Positions 36,062 to 59,468 of a stretch of DNA of 64,000 nt are shown here, piece by piece (position 1 is the stretch's first letter; each line of letters opens with the position of its first letter). Below the pieces are notes generated by a model that was not told the DNA's origin, did not search any database, and was given only the letters and a program-made list of their open reading frames with translations. The stretch covers positions 11,782,001 through 11,846,000 of the forward strand of contig NC_079878.1 in NCBI RefSeq assembly GCF_029227915.1, written 5' to 3'. This stretch comes from Hydractinia symbiolongicarpus (taxonomy: Eukaryota; Cnidaria; Hydrozoa; Anthoathecata; Hydractiniidae). A program made the position numbers and the translations under genes.

Positions 36062-38376
36062 AATAAAAACACAGCGCCTAATACGCAGGGATTTGACCCT
36101 CGACTTTTTCTCAAACGTCAATTTTTCTCCGTGAAAACCACGAGTATTTTCACAATGTATAAGGATGCTAGATCTGACCTAAGGCCGACTCATTTTCCTC
36201 GCTTTCTCAATCATTTGTTTTCAGCAGTAAAATGCACGCTTCAAATTCTTTTTTTTTCTTATTTACAGAGAATGTTAAATTAAAGCTCCCCTGAATTTAT
36301 ATAAGAAAAATTGATGTTGCACTAATTAATGCAGCTTTATTTGTTCAATAGCAAGAGAAAGGAAATCCGCAAGCAATCATATTAGTAGCTTAGGGGAAAT
36401 TTGTAGTAAGAACTCGCATGCTCTGGTGTTTTTATCATATGGTAAAATAAGACTCGTGTTGTTGTTAGTTACAAGTCATAATGATTTGAGTTTATCCGTC
36501 AAGTAAGCGCTACGGCTTTGACATAGGGCAACAAACCCTGGGGACCAGGATGGTATTTTATATCAAAGATGTACCAGAACATACAAATTCGTCTTCGCTG
36601 CCGTGACAATGAGTTAGAAAAAATTAACACAAGATGAATGGATACATCACAACAAGTGTTTCCAATGGGTTATTTGAGACAAAAAATTTTCCCGTAGCGA
36701 AAAAATTGACGATGATACGTAGCTTTCAGTGGAAACTCACTTTTAAAGCTGTAAAAGCAAAAATAGCAAGGTCTATAAATATCCATCATAATATATTGAC
36801 CATCTATACCATTTTCCAAAAGACCAAATTGTTGACAATTTGCATATAATTTAACAATCCCTGAAATTTCGTCTATAATCTCAGTTCTTGAGATTCCTGA
36901 CAGGTGTCCACCACCCTTAATGTGTCCGACTGGCTTTTCCAACAACGCAACAAAGAAGTTTGGTAGAAATTCCCGCTTTAAATCTCAAACATATAGTAAC
37001 AAACCACAATTTTGCATTTTTTCCTTCGTGCAAACATCTTTTTATTTGAAATTTTTTAACAAACGATTGTTCAACAAAAAAATAGTTTGATTTGCAAGGC
37101 GCGTTTTTTTTATTTTATTGTTCCAAATTCAAAGAGGATATATTTCAACATGACGCACGTCGATTTCAACATGACGCACGTCGATTTCGCAAAAGTTCAG
37201 TTGAGGAAAAAAACAAAGAAAAAATAAAAAAACCGAAACCATATAAACCATATATAAACCATATAAATAAATACAAACCAAAACAAACAAATAGAAAAAG
37301 TAGTAAAAAAATATAATATATATGTAAAGTATAAAATATAATAAATAATATACTCTCCTGTCACCATTAAATAAAAGTTTAGTTTTAGATAAATAAAAAA
37401 TTAAGTAAAACCCTGTTCTTTATAATTCTTTACAAAAATTATTAAATTTTTCTGATAAAAAAAAAGTAACCCTCTGTCCATTAAAATAAAGTTAAAAAAT
37501 ATTTCTTTCACCATAAATAATTTCCGTACCATTTGTTTGGTAAAAATCCAAGTATGTACATAAATATTGTTGTACTTAGTAATAATTAAAGAACAAAAAC
37601 AAAAATTACTACGACGAAAAATTGAAGACGACAGTAAGAACATTGACACTCGATAATGACGACAAAATCGACGTCGTAATAATGAAAACGATAGAACAAC
37701 AAGGACGACAAAAGGCGTCGTCAGAGATAATGACGACGACAAAACACAACCACTAAAGTGACATTGCGACATTAATAACAATATTGACGACGATAAAATG
37801 CGCAAAAATTAATGGCGAACAAGAAAACGGCAACACTAACTCAAACAAAAGTGGTCGAGTCAATTAGACATTTTTTGTTCTTTTTGTAAAACATTAAACT
37901 TTGCAGATTTATTTGGTATGAGTGCCTTTTTTTGTCCACTGCACCCATGTCACTACCGCGGGAGTGCTTCCACATGGGAAGAAACGCAGTGTTGTGCACA
38001 CCAAACACAAGCGGAGGAGTAAAGTGGCTTTTCCACGGTAAAAAAATTCTTGGAGAATTAAATTATATTTATTTTAAAATTTTTGGGCGGAAAAAAATTT
38101 AATTAGAAGAGAAGTTAAATAAAAGGCCTCTAAATAAAATCAACGCCCACGCCAGCAGCGAATAATCTCCTATAAACACATTTAATTTTATTGTTATTTG
38201 GGAAAAATGTCTATGCACTAAAAACCAATGTCCACTTCGATCTTCAACTCAGAACGCGAAGCAAAGCACTTTCGCATTAAGAACTGCGCTGACTATTTTG
38301 AAAGTAAAACTGAAGTCAAAATGTTAACTAAAATTGCCGTGCGCCGAGCTTTTCAGCCTGAAGCAGACTCTCGCAT
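36062..38376. other. Downstream of AKT; simple repeats only
   Basis: No gene supported. A 21-bp direct repeat (ATTTCAACATGACGCACGTCG) is duplicated at 37141-37185, and 37610-37800 is rich in GACGAC/CGTCGT runs. The 3'UTR of the minus-strand AKT gene must extend into the upper end of this stretch. Confidence 0.45.
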
Positions 38377-48559
<10,183 letters not shown>

Positions 48560-48585
48560 GTTGCCACATCTAATATTTTTAGTTT

Positions 48586-49920
48586 CTGCAAAGACAATAG
48601 AAAAACCATTATCTGTGCCCTTTTTAAAAAGACATAATGTCCTTCTAAAATCAGTAAAATCGATCGAGAATATCATAGATATACATTTGAGCTGTGGTAG
48701 TTAGTGCATTCTAATGAAGGATGCCTTGACCCTTGAATACAAAGTATAAGAAATAATTAACAGAATTTGGCTGTTAAATTATCTAAATATTTCAGTATTC
48801 ATTATATCTTTAAATCATATGGAAAAAACAATACAAGAAGTGGGGCAACAAGTTGTGGTAACACATGCAAAAATCTAATTTTATTTTTTTAAAGAATAAA
48901 AAAAACCCAGATAAATGCTGTAATGTATATTTTTATATTTCCCTAGTGGGATTACAGTGTAGGCCAAATGCAAGCTTCCATGTATGACAAAAAGTTGACC
49001 AATATATTGTCTTTTGTTTACTGTAATTAAGAAAAGTTTTAAAAACACATGTTAAAATTTTATTTTTAATTTATAAAGTAGCACGAAGCTTTTCGTAACT
49101 GAGTTACATTTTCAAGTGATAAAAATATCCAAAGCTAAAAACCTTTATACAAAATATCTACAATAAAATAATTAAATGATTTAATTAAAATGTTCTACCC
49201 AATGGAATACAAGTAAAAATCATGGACAAGCGAAACAAAAGAAAGAAAATGTGCAAAATCACCATGTGTAAAAATAAAATAAAAGAAACAAAAACTAATA
49301 TCCCACGGGAATAGAGAATAAAAACAGGTGATTGTGTAGATAAAAAGCTATGTAACTCCATTCCTAAATAACAAAAGTGATTTTTGATCTTTTTGTTCAT
49401 TCAAGAGGACCTTATGGGAACAAATGAAAAATGCCTCCAAAATCTTTCTTTTTCTAGTGTCTCTTGGCGCCTTAGACAAGATGGACCAATTAAAGGCGTT
49501 TTTAACATGTGTTTTTAAAACTTTTCTTATTTATTTGTTGGCTGATTTATCATAATGAAGATTTTACTGTAATTGTTTTAATGATCTTTGTAAGAGATTT
49601 GTTGTGAGTGAGTTAACAAAAGCTCTATTGTTAATGAAACAATAGAGAAACACACAGATGATACTTAAACACACATGGATACTTAAAGAGATTGTTGGTC
49701 TCATGGACAGCTTTAAAATCCAAAGTGATTTAAATATAATATTTAAGTGGACAAATGATAATAACATAAAATTAAATGGGTGAAGTTTGAGTGCCAGTTA
49801 TGGGAAGGCAGAGTCTTTGAAACCACTCTTGTATATTTAACCAACATGTCGGAGTTGATTAGCACACAAAACAAGGACGTGAAGGACTTTGGTATATAAT
49901 AATGACTGCAAATTTAACCT
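48586..49920. other. 5' region of AKT, no coding exon seen
   Basis: A 5'UTR acceptor (TTTGCAG at 48586-48592, minus strand) implies a non-coding AKT exon and promoter further upstream, somewhere above 48600. I could not place its donor with confidence. Confidence 0.4.
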
Positions 49921-49929
49921 TAAGTCTTC

Positions 49930-50240
49930 AAAATGCTATCAAAAGGAAATACAACGAATATTTGTGATTGGAGAAAAACCTTTATGCTGACTCTCAGGAA
50001 ATCAATAGTAATTTCTAATCTAGACTATTGTTCCCAGTTATGGTCTCCACTACTGAAAGGACACATACAGGACTTGGAAATGCTCCTAAGAAACGTTACC
50101 AGAAAAATCACTTGAACTCATGGTTTTCATACTGAAATGTACTAAAACAATAAAACTGTATTTTCTGGAAAGAAGAAGAGAGTAATGCTAATCAAAGTTG
50201 GATTGCTTTCTTTCTAATGCTTTTGATGAGCCACTAATAC
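49930..50240 (+). pseudogene. LINE reverse-transcriptase C-terminal remnant (CR1/jockey-like)
   Basis: The frame carries LRKSIVISNLDYCSQLWSPL, then LEMLLRNVTRKIT, then after a break YFLERRRE in another frame. This order (YCSQLWSP, LE-x-x-x-R-x-x-TRKI, then LERRRERY) is characteristic of the segment after the RT thumb in non-LTR elements. There is no endonuclease or catalytic RT core here; it is a truncated fossil. Confidence 0.7.
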
Positions 50241-51880
50241 CAATTTTTTCAGTGTGGAAAGGCTAACACGATCAGCATTGAAATAACGAGCATTGGACTC
50301 GTCCAGTTGGATGCATGAAGATCACAGATCACAGAATCTACTTCAAAATATTTAAATAAAGTTACTAAATTTTTTTCATATAGTTAGTAGTTTCATTGTT
50401 AAAACCTCCTAAAATCTTAGTAAGATGTGAAAGACTATACAATAATAAATTTTGCATAAAACTATTATTGTTAAAAAAGTTCTGAGCTTCTGTTTTGTTT
50501 ATCCTTTTTACATTTAAGGACATTTTCATATTTTTCCAAAGAAACTCAAAATTTTTGAAGTGATTTTAAAAGTAATAAGCCATGAGCATCTCTATCCAAA
50601 AACATGCAACAGGTTAAAAAATTGAATGAAATTTAAGGAGAAATTGTTAAAAAAAAAGATTTTTCAAAATTGAGAATTGAGGAGCTTTGAGAATTCATAT
50701 GAAAAGAAATTGGCTAACAGAAATACAAGTTGCTTAACAAAGTAAAAATGAAGAGTATTTTTTTAATTCCATAGTCAGCATAATACCTTGGATTTAAATT
50801 TCCACAAGAACATGTCTTCGAAGGAGGAGGAGAGGACATGCTCATTTTAAGCTATTTAGACTCAATTAAGGTTCACACTTTCCCATTTCCTTCACAAGAT
50901 TTGGGTTGATCTGGGGCTATGGTAACATTCACTTGCCTATATTGAATTTCTAGTAAGGGGAAAAAGAGTATAAATGAATATAAATGTTGCATGTTGTAGC
51001 CTCTCTTAGCCTTTCTGTTGTGGCATCATAAACTTTAAAACATGTTTTTAAAAAACTTGCTTTATATTTGACACATGGTTAATGTGACTTTGTGACCTAC
51101 CGTTTCATTTTATGTCATGCTACTTTAACAATGATGGCAAAAGATGTCAAACAGAACATGCATTCGTTTTGTAGTTATGCAATTTGCGTTTGTTGTATAT
51201 GATAGCTATTTATAGCTATATATACACTGTATATACCCTGTATATGTGATGCAGTTGGACATGCACAGTACAGTTTGGCAAAATATATGCAATGCACAGT
51301 CTGGCGAAACACCAATTATATGCATCAAAAAATGTGTATTTTTGACTGATTGTTGATCCTGAAATTCAGAAAAATTCATGTTGGCAGCTATTGCTGACGT
51401 AATGAAGATCACATAGGCAAAAACTGTTTTTACATTGACAATTTTGGAATTCGTTATTGCACTTACATGCCTTTTTTCTTGTTTTGAATTATTAAAATAA
51501 CTAGCAGTCAAGGTGAAAAGATAAAAATATTGCATGCTCAAAAACTTGCTTTAAAAGTTATGCAACAAGAAGTTTTCCAGTTCTGTTTTGAAGGTTATAC
51601 AGAATATACATGTGTTGTTTGGAAAGTCATACAGAAAGTTATATACTTGTGCTGTCTGGTATTTTTATAAAGCAAGTTATGCTTCTTCCACTTATAAGCA
51701 TTATTTTTTATTAAAAATTTCAATGTTCTTTTAATCTTTTTCACGCCTATAAGGAAATCTAAACCTAATTGCAAAAACTTTTACAACAGTAAAATTATTT
51801 AGAATTTATAAACATATTTTTGTCATAAATAAATATTGTACAAATTATTTAGATGTTTAATTCTTTTCATTTGTGAAAAT
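50241..51880. other. No recognised gene
   Basis: AT-rich, only short frames without family signatures. Confidence 0.4.
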
Positions 51881-51890
51881 TTATTTAAAG

Positions 51891-51995
51891 GCCTGTAATC
51901 ACCCTAAGGACATGTACAAAAATGTCTTGCGTGGATGTAACAGGCCAGACTTTGCTCCAGAATGTTCCAGAAACATCTTTCTTCTTCCAATTAAG
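51891..51995 (+). CDS. Exon-like segment, unknown
   Basis: TTATTTAAAG before and GTAAAATT after a 105-bp stretch that is open in two frames, one giving ACNHPKDMYKNVLRGCNRPD and on to FLLPIK. It is more GC-rich than its flanks. No other exon could be linked and the family is not recognised. Confidence 0.25.
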
Positions 51996-51999
51996 GTAA

Positions 52000-53960
52000 A
52001 ATTAATACTTTAGTTTCTTTTCTATATTTGTCTTGACTCTTTTTTCTCCCTTTAAACATACTTTGGCCCAAAAAAAGGTACAACATTTTTATATGGCTTT
52101 GTAAGAACAATGGAGATGATTTTGTCACAAAATGTTACTTTTTCATCTATCTATTCTTTGCAATAGAAATAATTGGAACTTTACATGATATTGTGACCAC
52201 ACCATCCAAGATATGACTTGACTAAATTTCAAGTCTTTACGAGCATTTATATTTGAATGAGAGATAACAAGAGATTTTTCTGATTTTTGAAATGTCAGCA
52301 TTACGTACAACATTTTTGAACATGTCCCTAATGGAAATTAACACATTTTTCGATTTATCTCTAAATCCAGGACTTGTTATGATTATCCTGAAAATTTAAA
52401 GATCTAAAAGTTACTAGAAGTGGAAATAATGGTACTTTATAATTTCTTGTTTTTTTCCAGTTGCCATATTTAACAATTTTCTTGGATCACTCATTCCCAG
52501 CAAAGAAACAGGCCATCACAAAATAATCTGTTAGGGTTGTATAGGTATAATTAGACAGCCTTGCCTTTTATGAGCACTGCCGTGAAGTTTGTAAAATTGC
52601 TTTTGGAAATCAATAAATCAGGGGCAAAACAAAAAAAATAAAAAGAAATTGTAGGTACATCTCTTTGCTAATCCACTGATTGTGATAATTATAATGTTCA
52701 TCCTGTGCTCTTCCATTTATTAAAAGGTATGGCAAGGGTTGTTGCATAATTTTTGTCAAATCTTAAACAGGGGAAAGCAAGATATAAAGATAAATAATTT
52801 TAAAACGTAAAAAAGGTTTCACCATAAGAAACTAAATAAATGTTTGAACAAATAACCACCATCAAAAAGTAAGGCAAAAGCGAGGTGAAGCTGTCTTAAA
52901 AAACAACAACATCAACAACATGTGTTGCACAAAAGCCTGATTGCAGTAAGTTAAAATGTTTAGTTTCTGGAAAAAAACACAGACACTTAGTTTTATCATA
53001 GTCGAAACTTTGCAGCTAGCTACACATGTTCTCTCTTATATTAGGATTTTGGGTGATGTCATGTATACAGCACGCACATGGTCAATTTTGCCGTCCCTTT
53101 ATGATTGTGTGAATCATGGAATAAATTGCAATGTAGGCAGAGTTTTTTGTCAAAAATGTTTGTAGCTTTGTCTCAAATGTGTTCGTATTTCTTACTTGTA
53201 GATTATGCACCTTTAATCATGCCGGCAATTTTTTTGTCAATTTGATTGAAAAATGTTTTAAACATGTTGGAAATTGCATCAACAGAGAACTTCGGAGGTT
53301 GCTGTTCTCAAAAAGACATGAAAAAACAGCCAGGCTGGGCTTAAGGACTCACAAGGTTTTAGTTAGCTAGCTAGCTAGCTACAAAGAAATGAAAAAAAAA
53401 AAAAAAAAAAACAGAAACAATATTTATGTTTCTCAGTTTTGAATTTAGACATAAAGACTAACATACAGCAACACAAATACACCCGATAAACCCCCCCAAA
53501 AAAGAAGAATTTTTTTTGAATTTTTAAAGAAAGCGCCAGGGAAAGAGTATAAAATATTGTCATTTGATTTTGAAAGAAAATCATGATGTCATCGCTATTT
53601 TCTAGCCTAATTATTTCAACGAAAAGGCTATTTGAGACAGCTTCACCAAGAGCGGGTAGTAACACAAAGTGCGCTAATGATATCAGAAAAATATTACTAC
53701 AATATATTACTACTTCTTTGGATTGGAAAACTCTAATAACAAGTGCCAGGTCGGAGGTTCATAAAAAACAATATTTTGGACGAGTTTTCGCGAGTTGTTC
53801 CGAATATCTAAACAAACTATGCCCGTACGGCTTGAACACCCACGCGGAATGGAATAAAACACTTTCGTTCGTTTTTTTTTTTTTCTTAAGAGATAAGATA
53901 AATTTACAACAAAGACTTAACACTTTTACACATTTTGCAATACCAATTCTTGTTGGTTGG
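52000..53960. other. No recognised gene on plus strand
   Basis: A 128-codon plus frame at 53583-53969 has a poly-Phe run and no family signature, and its end runs antisense into the PHD gene. GCTAGCTAGCTAGCTA at 53364 and an A-run at 53390 are simple repeats. Confidence 0.4.
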
Positions 53961-53966
53961 ACTTCT

Positions 53967-55972
53967 TAAAAACGCTGTTTGGTATGTTTTCACACATTCC
54001 GTGAAACCATTTTTTGCACTTGTCACACTGCGCCATCCTTTCATTTCCAAAAATACCACAACACACGGTTAGCATATGGTTGTTGATAATTTTGTCCATT
54101 TCAAAGTCAACAATTCTTTTTCACTCAGTAACTGGCCCGGGACAACGTCTGTTTTTCCTGTTTTCTCGGGTGAGGTCAAATTAATGACAGGTGGAGATTG
54201 AGGCGGAGTTACAGTATTACAATCTATCACATTGTCGATGAACTCCTCTACAATAAGAAATTTTGATCGATCTATGATAAACGTAACTTTGTTGTGCTTA
54301 TGTACATGTGGTTTGTGATGTCACGTCGTGTAGGAAAAAATGTTCTGTTTGTTGGTGAAGGAACCATTTTATCACAAAACAACTTGTTTTGAACATATAT
54401 CTTTATGTGTCTTTCCATCTCTTTTACTTGCCTTATTCCTTGACCATCGAGTTCGTGAATTTTCGTTATTATTCTTGAATCGACTTGTTGACTGATAACA
54501 CCGCGCTGAAACGATTTCAAGTTTAATATAATTGCAACAGCGTACTTAGTGTATTTATACGTTACACTATATTATATTGACAATACCTCCCCTTACAAAT
54601 GGTCTGCGTGGCAATCTAATATTTTTATCCAAATTTCTCTGTTGGTCTTCACTTGAGATTTATTAGCTGCCCATTCATTTTTCAACTTTTTGGCGCAGTT
54701 TTTCTTCCGTTCAGTTAACTTGTCTATCTAAATAAACAATAAAATAATATTAGGACGGTGTTATCCTATAGCATTTACGGGTAATCTTGAATGGAAAAAT
54801 ATTATTTCACCCTGTTATCTGGAAAGGAAACAATATCTCGAAGGATAATTTTCGCTCTAGCTTATTTTCTTTTCATTCTTTCTTGTGAGAAGCGTTCCTA
54901 TCAGTACCATGGGCTTTTTGTTCCAACAACTATAAACGGTATCCCGTCGAACATTATTTGAGAAATGGAAGATTTTTTGTCTTCAAACAAAATGCATTTT
55001 CCTTTTAATTCAAAAATTTATTTGGATAACTTATTTCCACGCTTAAATTAAAATTTAATTTAAATCACATTTTATGTAGCTATATTCTATTAAATATTTA
55101 GTCAAAACTTACTGTCTGCACCGAAAGCTACATCCTTAAAGTATTATTGAAGATATTATTTCGGTTTGTCTGTTCAGTATTCATGTCATGTTATTCATGT
55201 TATGTTATTCATCCTTAAAGTAGTTAGAATACGATGTTCCGGTTTCTATTTCATGTTGCTGAATTATTTCTTTAGCTTCTCGTAAGGAGTCGACACATTC
55301 TGTCTAACTTTCTAAAGCAGTATAGTTTCATTGATTAGGAGAAATGTCTACGACGGTATAACATACACGTTTTTGTAAAGACAACGAAATGATGTTAAAA
55401 CGTCATTAAGAAAACCTTGTTCTAAGTTTGTGACCAAATCGTAGCTAATGCAAACAAGTAAAAGTTGTTAGCAAAATAATACGTTTTCTTTGCGCTTTTT
55501 CTACGATCTCTGGGTTTTTTCCACTTCCATGTCAGATTTACTTTTATGTTTTTGCTCCACTATTATTTTAACAAAAGGATTATTGCAATTAAAACATCAT
55601 GAATAATTAATTTATTGTATAGATTTACCAAGTTTTCTTTTACGAGATTGCGCATGATTTTTTTGTATTTTTAAAATTTTATCTTTATAATAAATAAATA
55701 AAATGCGCGCTATTATAGCTACTGTAGAAGAATTTTAATAATGTATAAACACAAAAATAAAAAATATATTTCTTTACATCGCATCAGATTTAAAGAACGA
55801 ATCATCTTCTTCGTCACTTGAAAATAGTCATTCTCCATCATATTCTACAACACGAGTATATCAAAAATGACTATTTTTCACGATAAACAGAGATAAAAAT
55901 AAAATAAAAAAAACAGTGAATTCACCTATTTTTAAAATCGGTTGAATCAATCTTTGCTTGGTCTTTTTCCAT
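53967..55972 (-). pseudogene. CaRF-like domain plus PHD finger, gene or recent pseudogene
   Basis: Likely exons on the minus strand: 55926-55972 (ATG; MEKDQAKIDSTDFKNR), 55778-55816 (acidic, DEEDDSFFK), about 55210-55310 (ECVDSLREAKEIIQQHEIET), 54597-54651 (RNLDKNIRLPRRPF), and 54505 down to about 54280 with the core IHELDGQGIRQVKEMERHIK and NRTFFPTRRDITNHMY. That core resembles the calcium-responsive transcription factor (CaRF) family. Around 54240-53970 follow a Pro-rich linker and a PHD-like finger (CCG...CDKCKKWFHGMC). Joining the linker to the finger needs a one-base frameshift near 54117, and exon phases at 55.2 kb do not close in my model. It may be a decaying gene, or there may be sequence errors or exons I misplaced. 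Confidence 0.5.
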
Positions 55973-55979
55973 GATAATA

Positions 55980-57780
55980 GATCATAGATTAAAAATTATA
56001 ACGCAAACCAAGAGAAACCGAATCTCGTGTGCGCAGTTTTCGCGCGTCTCATGAATCACCGAGACAAGAATGACCTCCATATGTCAGCTACTCGAATTTC
56101 TTAAGTTAGTCGCCGAGCAAAATAGGCCCTCCAACCTGGCACTTGTTATTAGAGTTTTCCCTTTGGATTGGGTCGGAACACATCATTATGCGCCATTATA
56201 ATTGTTTTGAAAGTACTGCTGATTCAGCACAACAGAGACTTTTAGACGGGTTAACATATCAAAATTGCTGAGTGTGAAATCATTTTCACGAAATTGTTTG
56301 GCTCATTTAATTATTAATGAGTTAAGGGCCAATACTTTTGCAAAAACGTACATAGATAAATAAGTATATTTCCCTGCTTTTAATATGACATTCTCAAATA
56401 TTCCAATAATGCCTCGCAGTCTAGTGAAACAATTAGGCATTTTGCCGGAAGCCGGCTAATGAATACCAAAGGAGGACGCAGCCATTTTAGAAATGACGGA
56501 TTGATCTCTATCACTGACTCTCTCTGCTCCAACACCAAGTCCAAGAGGACATTATACAGACCATATTATTGCCTTTTTGACGAAATTTTATTTTTAGTTT
56601 AAACTTACAAAGTGTGTTCCTTTATAACGGTAGCTAGCTAAAGGGTGAACCGTTTTTTGAGCATTTTTTTAAACTATATATAAATTTATGCTGTCATTTT
56701 TGTTTTAAAAATTAGTACAGTCAGGGTAAACGTGTGTAGTTATTAATCAGTAGCTAACTCATTAGTTAGAAGCTATCTTATTTGGGTGTAACATTTGGGG
56801 AAAAATATTTAATTTTTATAATTCTGCCTCTTTTCTGTGCTATACAATGTGAAAAAGATGGTAAATTGTGTTAGATCTCTGTCTGTTTCTGTTGCTTTGT
56901 TTTAACACTAAATGCTTTATTCTCTCCTCCCTAATGACCAATTTGCTGTTAATAATACTAAGTTTTGATGGCACCTATAAAGTGACTTCAAGTAAAGGAA
57001 ACCAAATTAAGGTTAAGAAATTTCCTTCCTTGGGTGTGGTGGCAAACATGTAGCTAGAGCGTATACCGTCCTTACATGAATATCTAGGCGGACGACACAA
57101 ATGTCTGGTGTTAGAGTGATTCAAGCACCAAAAATAGAGTTGGTCGGTCGTCCGGCAAATGATAACTTAAAAATTCGAAAAATTGTATCCAGCCATCATG
57201 GCGCCAATAAATGCAGCCATCAACGCGCGCCATTAAATCGTCGATATTTAATGAAAACTTTAGAACCTTGTTTAAATAGAGTTTCCATGCTCCGTTTTTA
57301 ACTAGTTCTCAGAACCTTTTTCGCATTTTAAAGTGACACACAACAACGATGGTGGGTAATGGGTGTGGGGAGACAACAACCGTATAATATTTTTTTGTCA
57401 TTCTAGTTTTTCCGACTCAGTATATCAAAAATTTTGATCAAATATTAGGGTCGGGCGGGTGACTAACCAAATATTTGTGACGTCTGCTTAAACAAACAGC
57501 TCTAGTGACGATTAGGCAACTCAGCTCGCTTTATAACTTTAAAATTATAAAACAAGTTTGCAAAAATGCCAGTGAACAGAGCAGATGTTTGTGCAGGGTT
57601 GAGCAAAAAATAAATTGCCTAAAATATGGCCTAAAATGTTTGATTTAGCTGAGGCAGTCTGATTGAGCTGAGGCAGTCTAAGGTTTATCATTTTTTGTTT
57701 CTTTTTTGTTCTAGTGGCCCCCAGTGGAAACAATCCACTAACTATAGGTTTTTGTGATTTTCTGGGCTAGCCACTTTAAA

Positions 57781-57874
<94 letters not shown>

Positions 57875-59440
57875 ATAAATTGTGATCTATATCTCAATTC
57901 TGTGATGTTATTATTTCCAAAGCCTATTTTATATATGATTAAAACAATATTTGGCCACTTGTCTTACATGTAACTATTGGCTGCTTGAAACATTGCCATG
58001 CATCTTTCTTTAATGCTCAAAAAGCAGATGCAATATTAGGAAAACTTAGGGAAGCTAATTAGCAAAGAGGAGAGCAAGAAGATCAAAATATTTTTGTTAA
58101 AATATTCTCCAGCCTATCTAATTATATAATAATTCTTTTGTATTTGGTTAATGGTTATATATAAAGATAACAATAGATTATAATGCCATACCCCCACTGT
58201 TCAAAATTTTTGTCATTGGTGAGCAACCCCAGTGATGTGAAGTTGGTAAAATGCTAGATTCTATGTTAACAGAGAACTTTAGCAAGGAAATTGAAATCAC
58301 ATAATTTGAACATTTAGGTAATACAGACAGTATACACTAGCTATATATATATTCTAAATTTAAACCAAATTCAAATTGTCTCCACTAGCAACATTTAGAA
58401 TGTTTTGAAGCATTACTATACATGCATTTTTCCGCCTGTTGATCTGTAAGAGGAGTTTGAGAACATAAAACACCACCTTATCACAAAATTAATCTCTACA
58501 TTTATAACCAGTACAGCATCAGATAAACTTACCCGATTAAGAGAGCCTTCAAAATTCCTAAACATTTTCTGTTCCGACATTGGTAAAAAGTGCATTTCAA
58601 TGCTTTACACATAACCACACTTGAACTTCACGCAAATTTAGCAGTCAAAAAGTTTTTTTAACATTTCAGCAATGTCGATGGTCACTCTATTTGTATTGTC
58701 AACATGGTGTATACCCTGCTTCTTGCTTGTACTTTCTAGACGCTAACTAAAGTGATCAGTTGACAACGGTTATAATCTTCATATTTCCTTTTTCACACAA
58801 CTCTCTTGCAAAAACACTAAACTTCAAAAGTGAGTGTTATGGGGTACATTTAGAGTGTTTAAGTTAAACTAACTGCAATTTTACCTTTTATTTATTCGAT
58901 AAAAAAAGTTAATAACATTTCATAAAGAATATTAAACTTCAGATATGCTTGTCTACATTACTTATACAAAGCTTAACTAGAATTTGGTGGAAAAAGGTAA
59001 ATAATGGAGTAACAGGGTGTAATCCAGCTTTCTCAGTAACCATTAAATGGCTTATTTGCATCTTCTGACATTTAAATTTATTTAAGACAAACCACCATAT
59101 TACCCATAAAGAAGTACATTTTTTGTGGTGATCCTCTGCAAAACTTTTAACGAAATGTCTGTGTTTTTTGTATGGAATTCAAGTTATTTGTCACTATGAT
59201 GCGTTCATGTTGTGCGTTTAAAAATAACAAATCTGATTACTTTACAATATTTTCTATATCTGCAATATTTTTGATTTTATACTGGCTATTTTAAATTCTC
59301 AGCAGTTACTGTGACTGTCATTTACTGTACTTTATTTTCCCTAGATTGAAACTCTGTGTCAAATTATTGTGTTTCTGGTAAATAAACCATACTGAATATT
59401 CTTAGTGTTTAGAGCAACAAAACAATACAAAATATATGTA
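55980..59440. other. Intergenic stretch before second AKT gene
   Basis: No supported gene; includes a (TTA)n microsatellite. It probably contains the promoter and a non-coding first exon of the plus-strand AKT gene, whose position I cannot fix. Confidence 0.4.
57784..57871. repeat. (TTA)n microsatellite
   Basis: About 29 uninterrupted trinucleotide units. Confidence 0.97.
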
Positions 59441-59468
59441 CTCCTGCAGGTAACAAAATTTTTTTGCC

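Noticed and set aside
53583-53969. 128-codon plus-strand frame
   Set aside because: It has no family signature, contains a poly-Phe run from a T tract, and its end opposes the PHD-finger region.
48585-59449. Compact bidirectional promoter for the two AKT genes
   Set aside because: The start codons are 10.9 kb apart with another gene or pseudogene and LINE debris between them.
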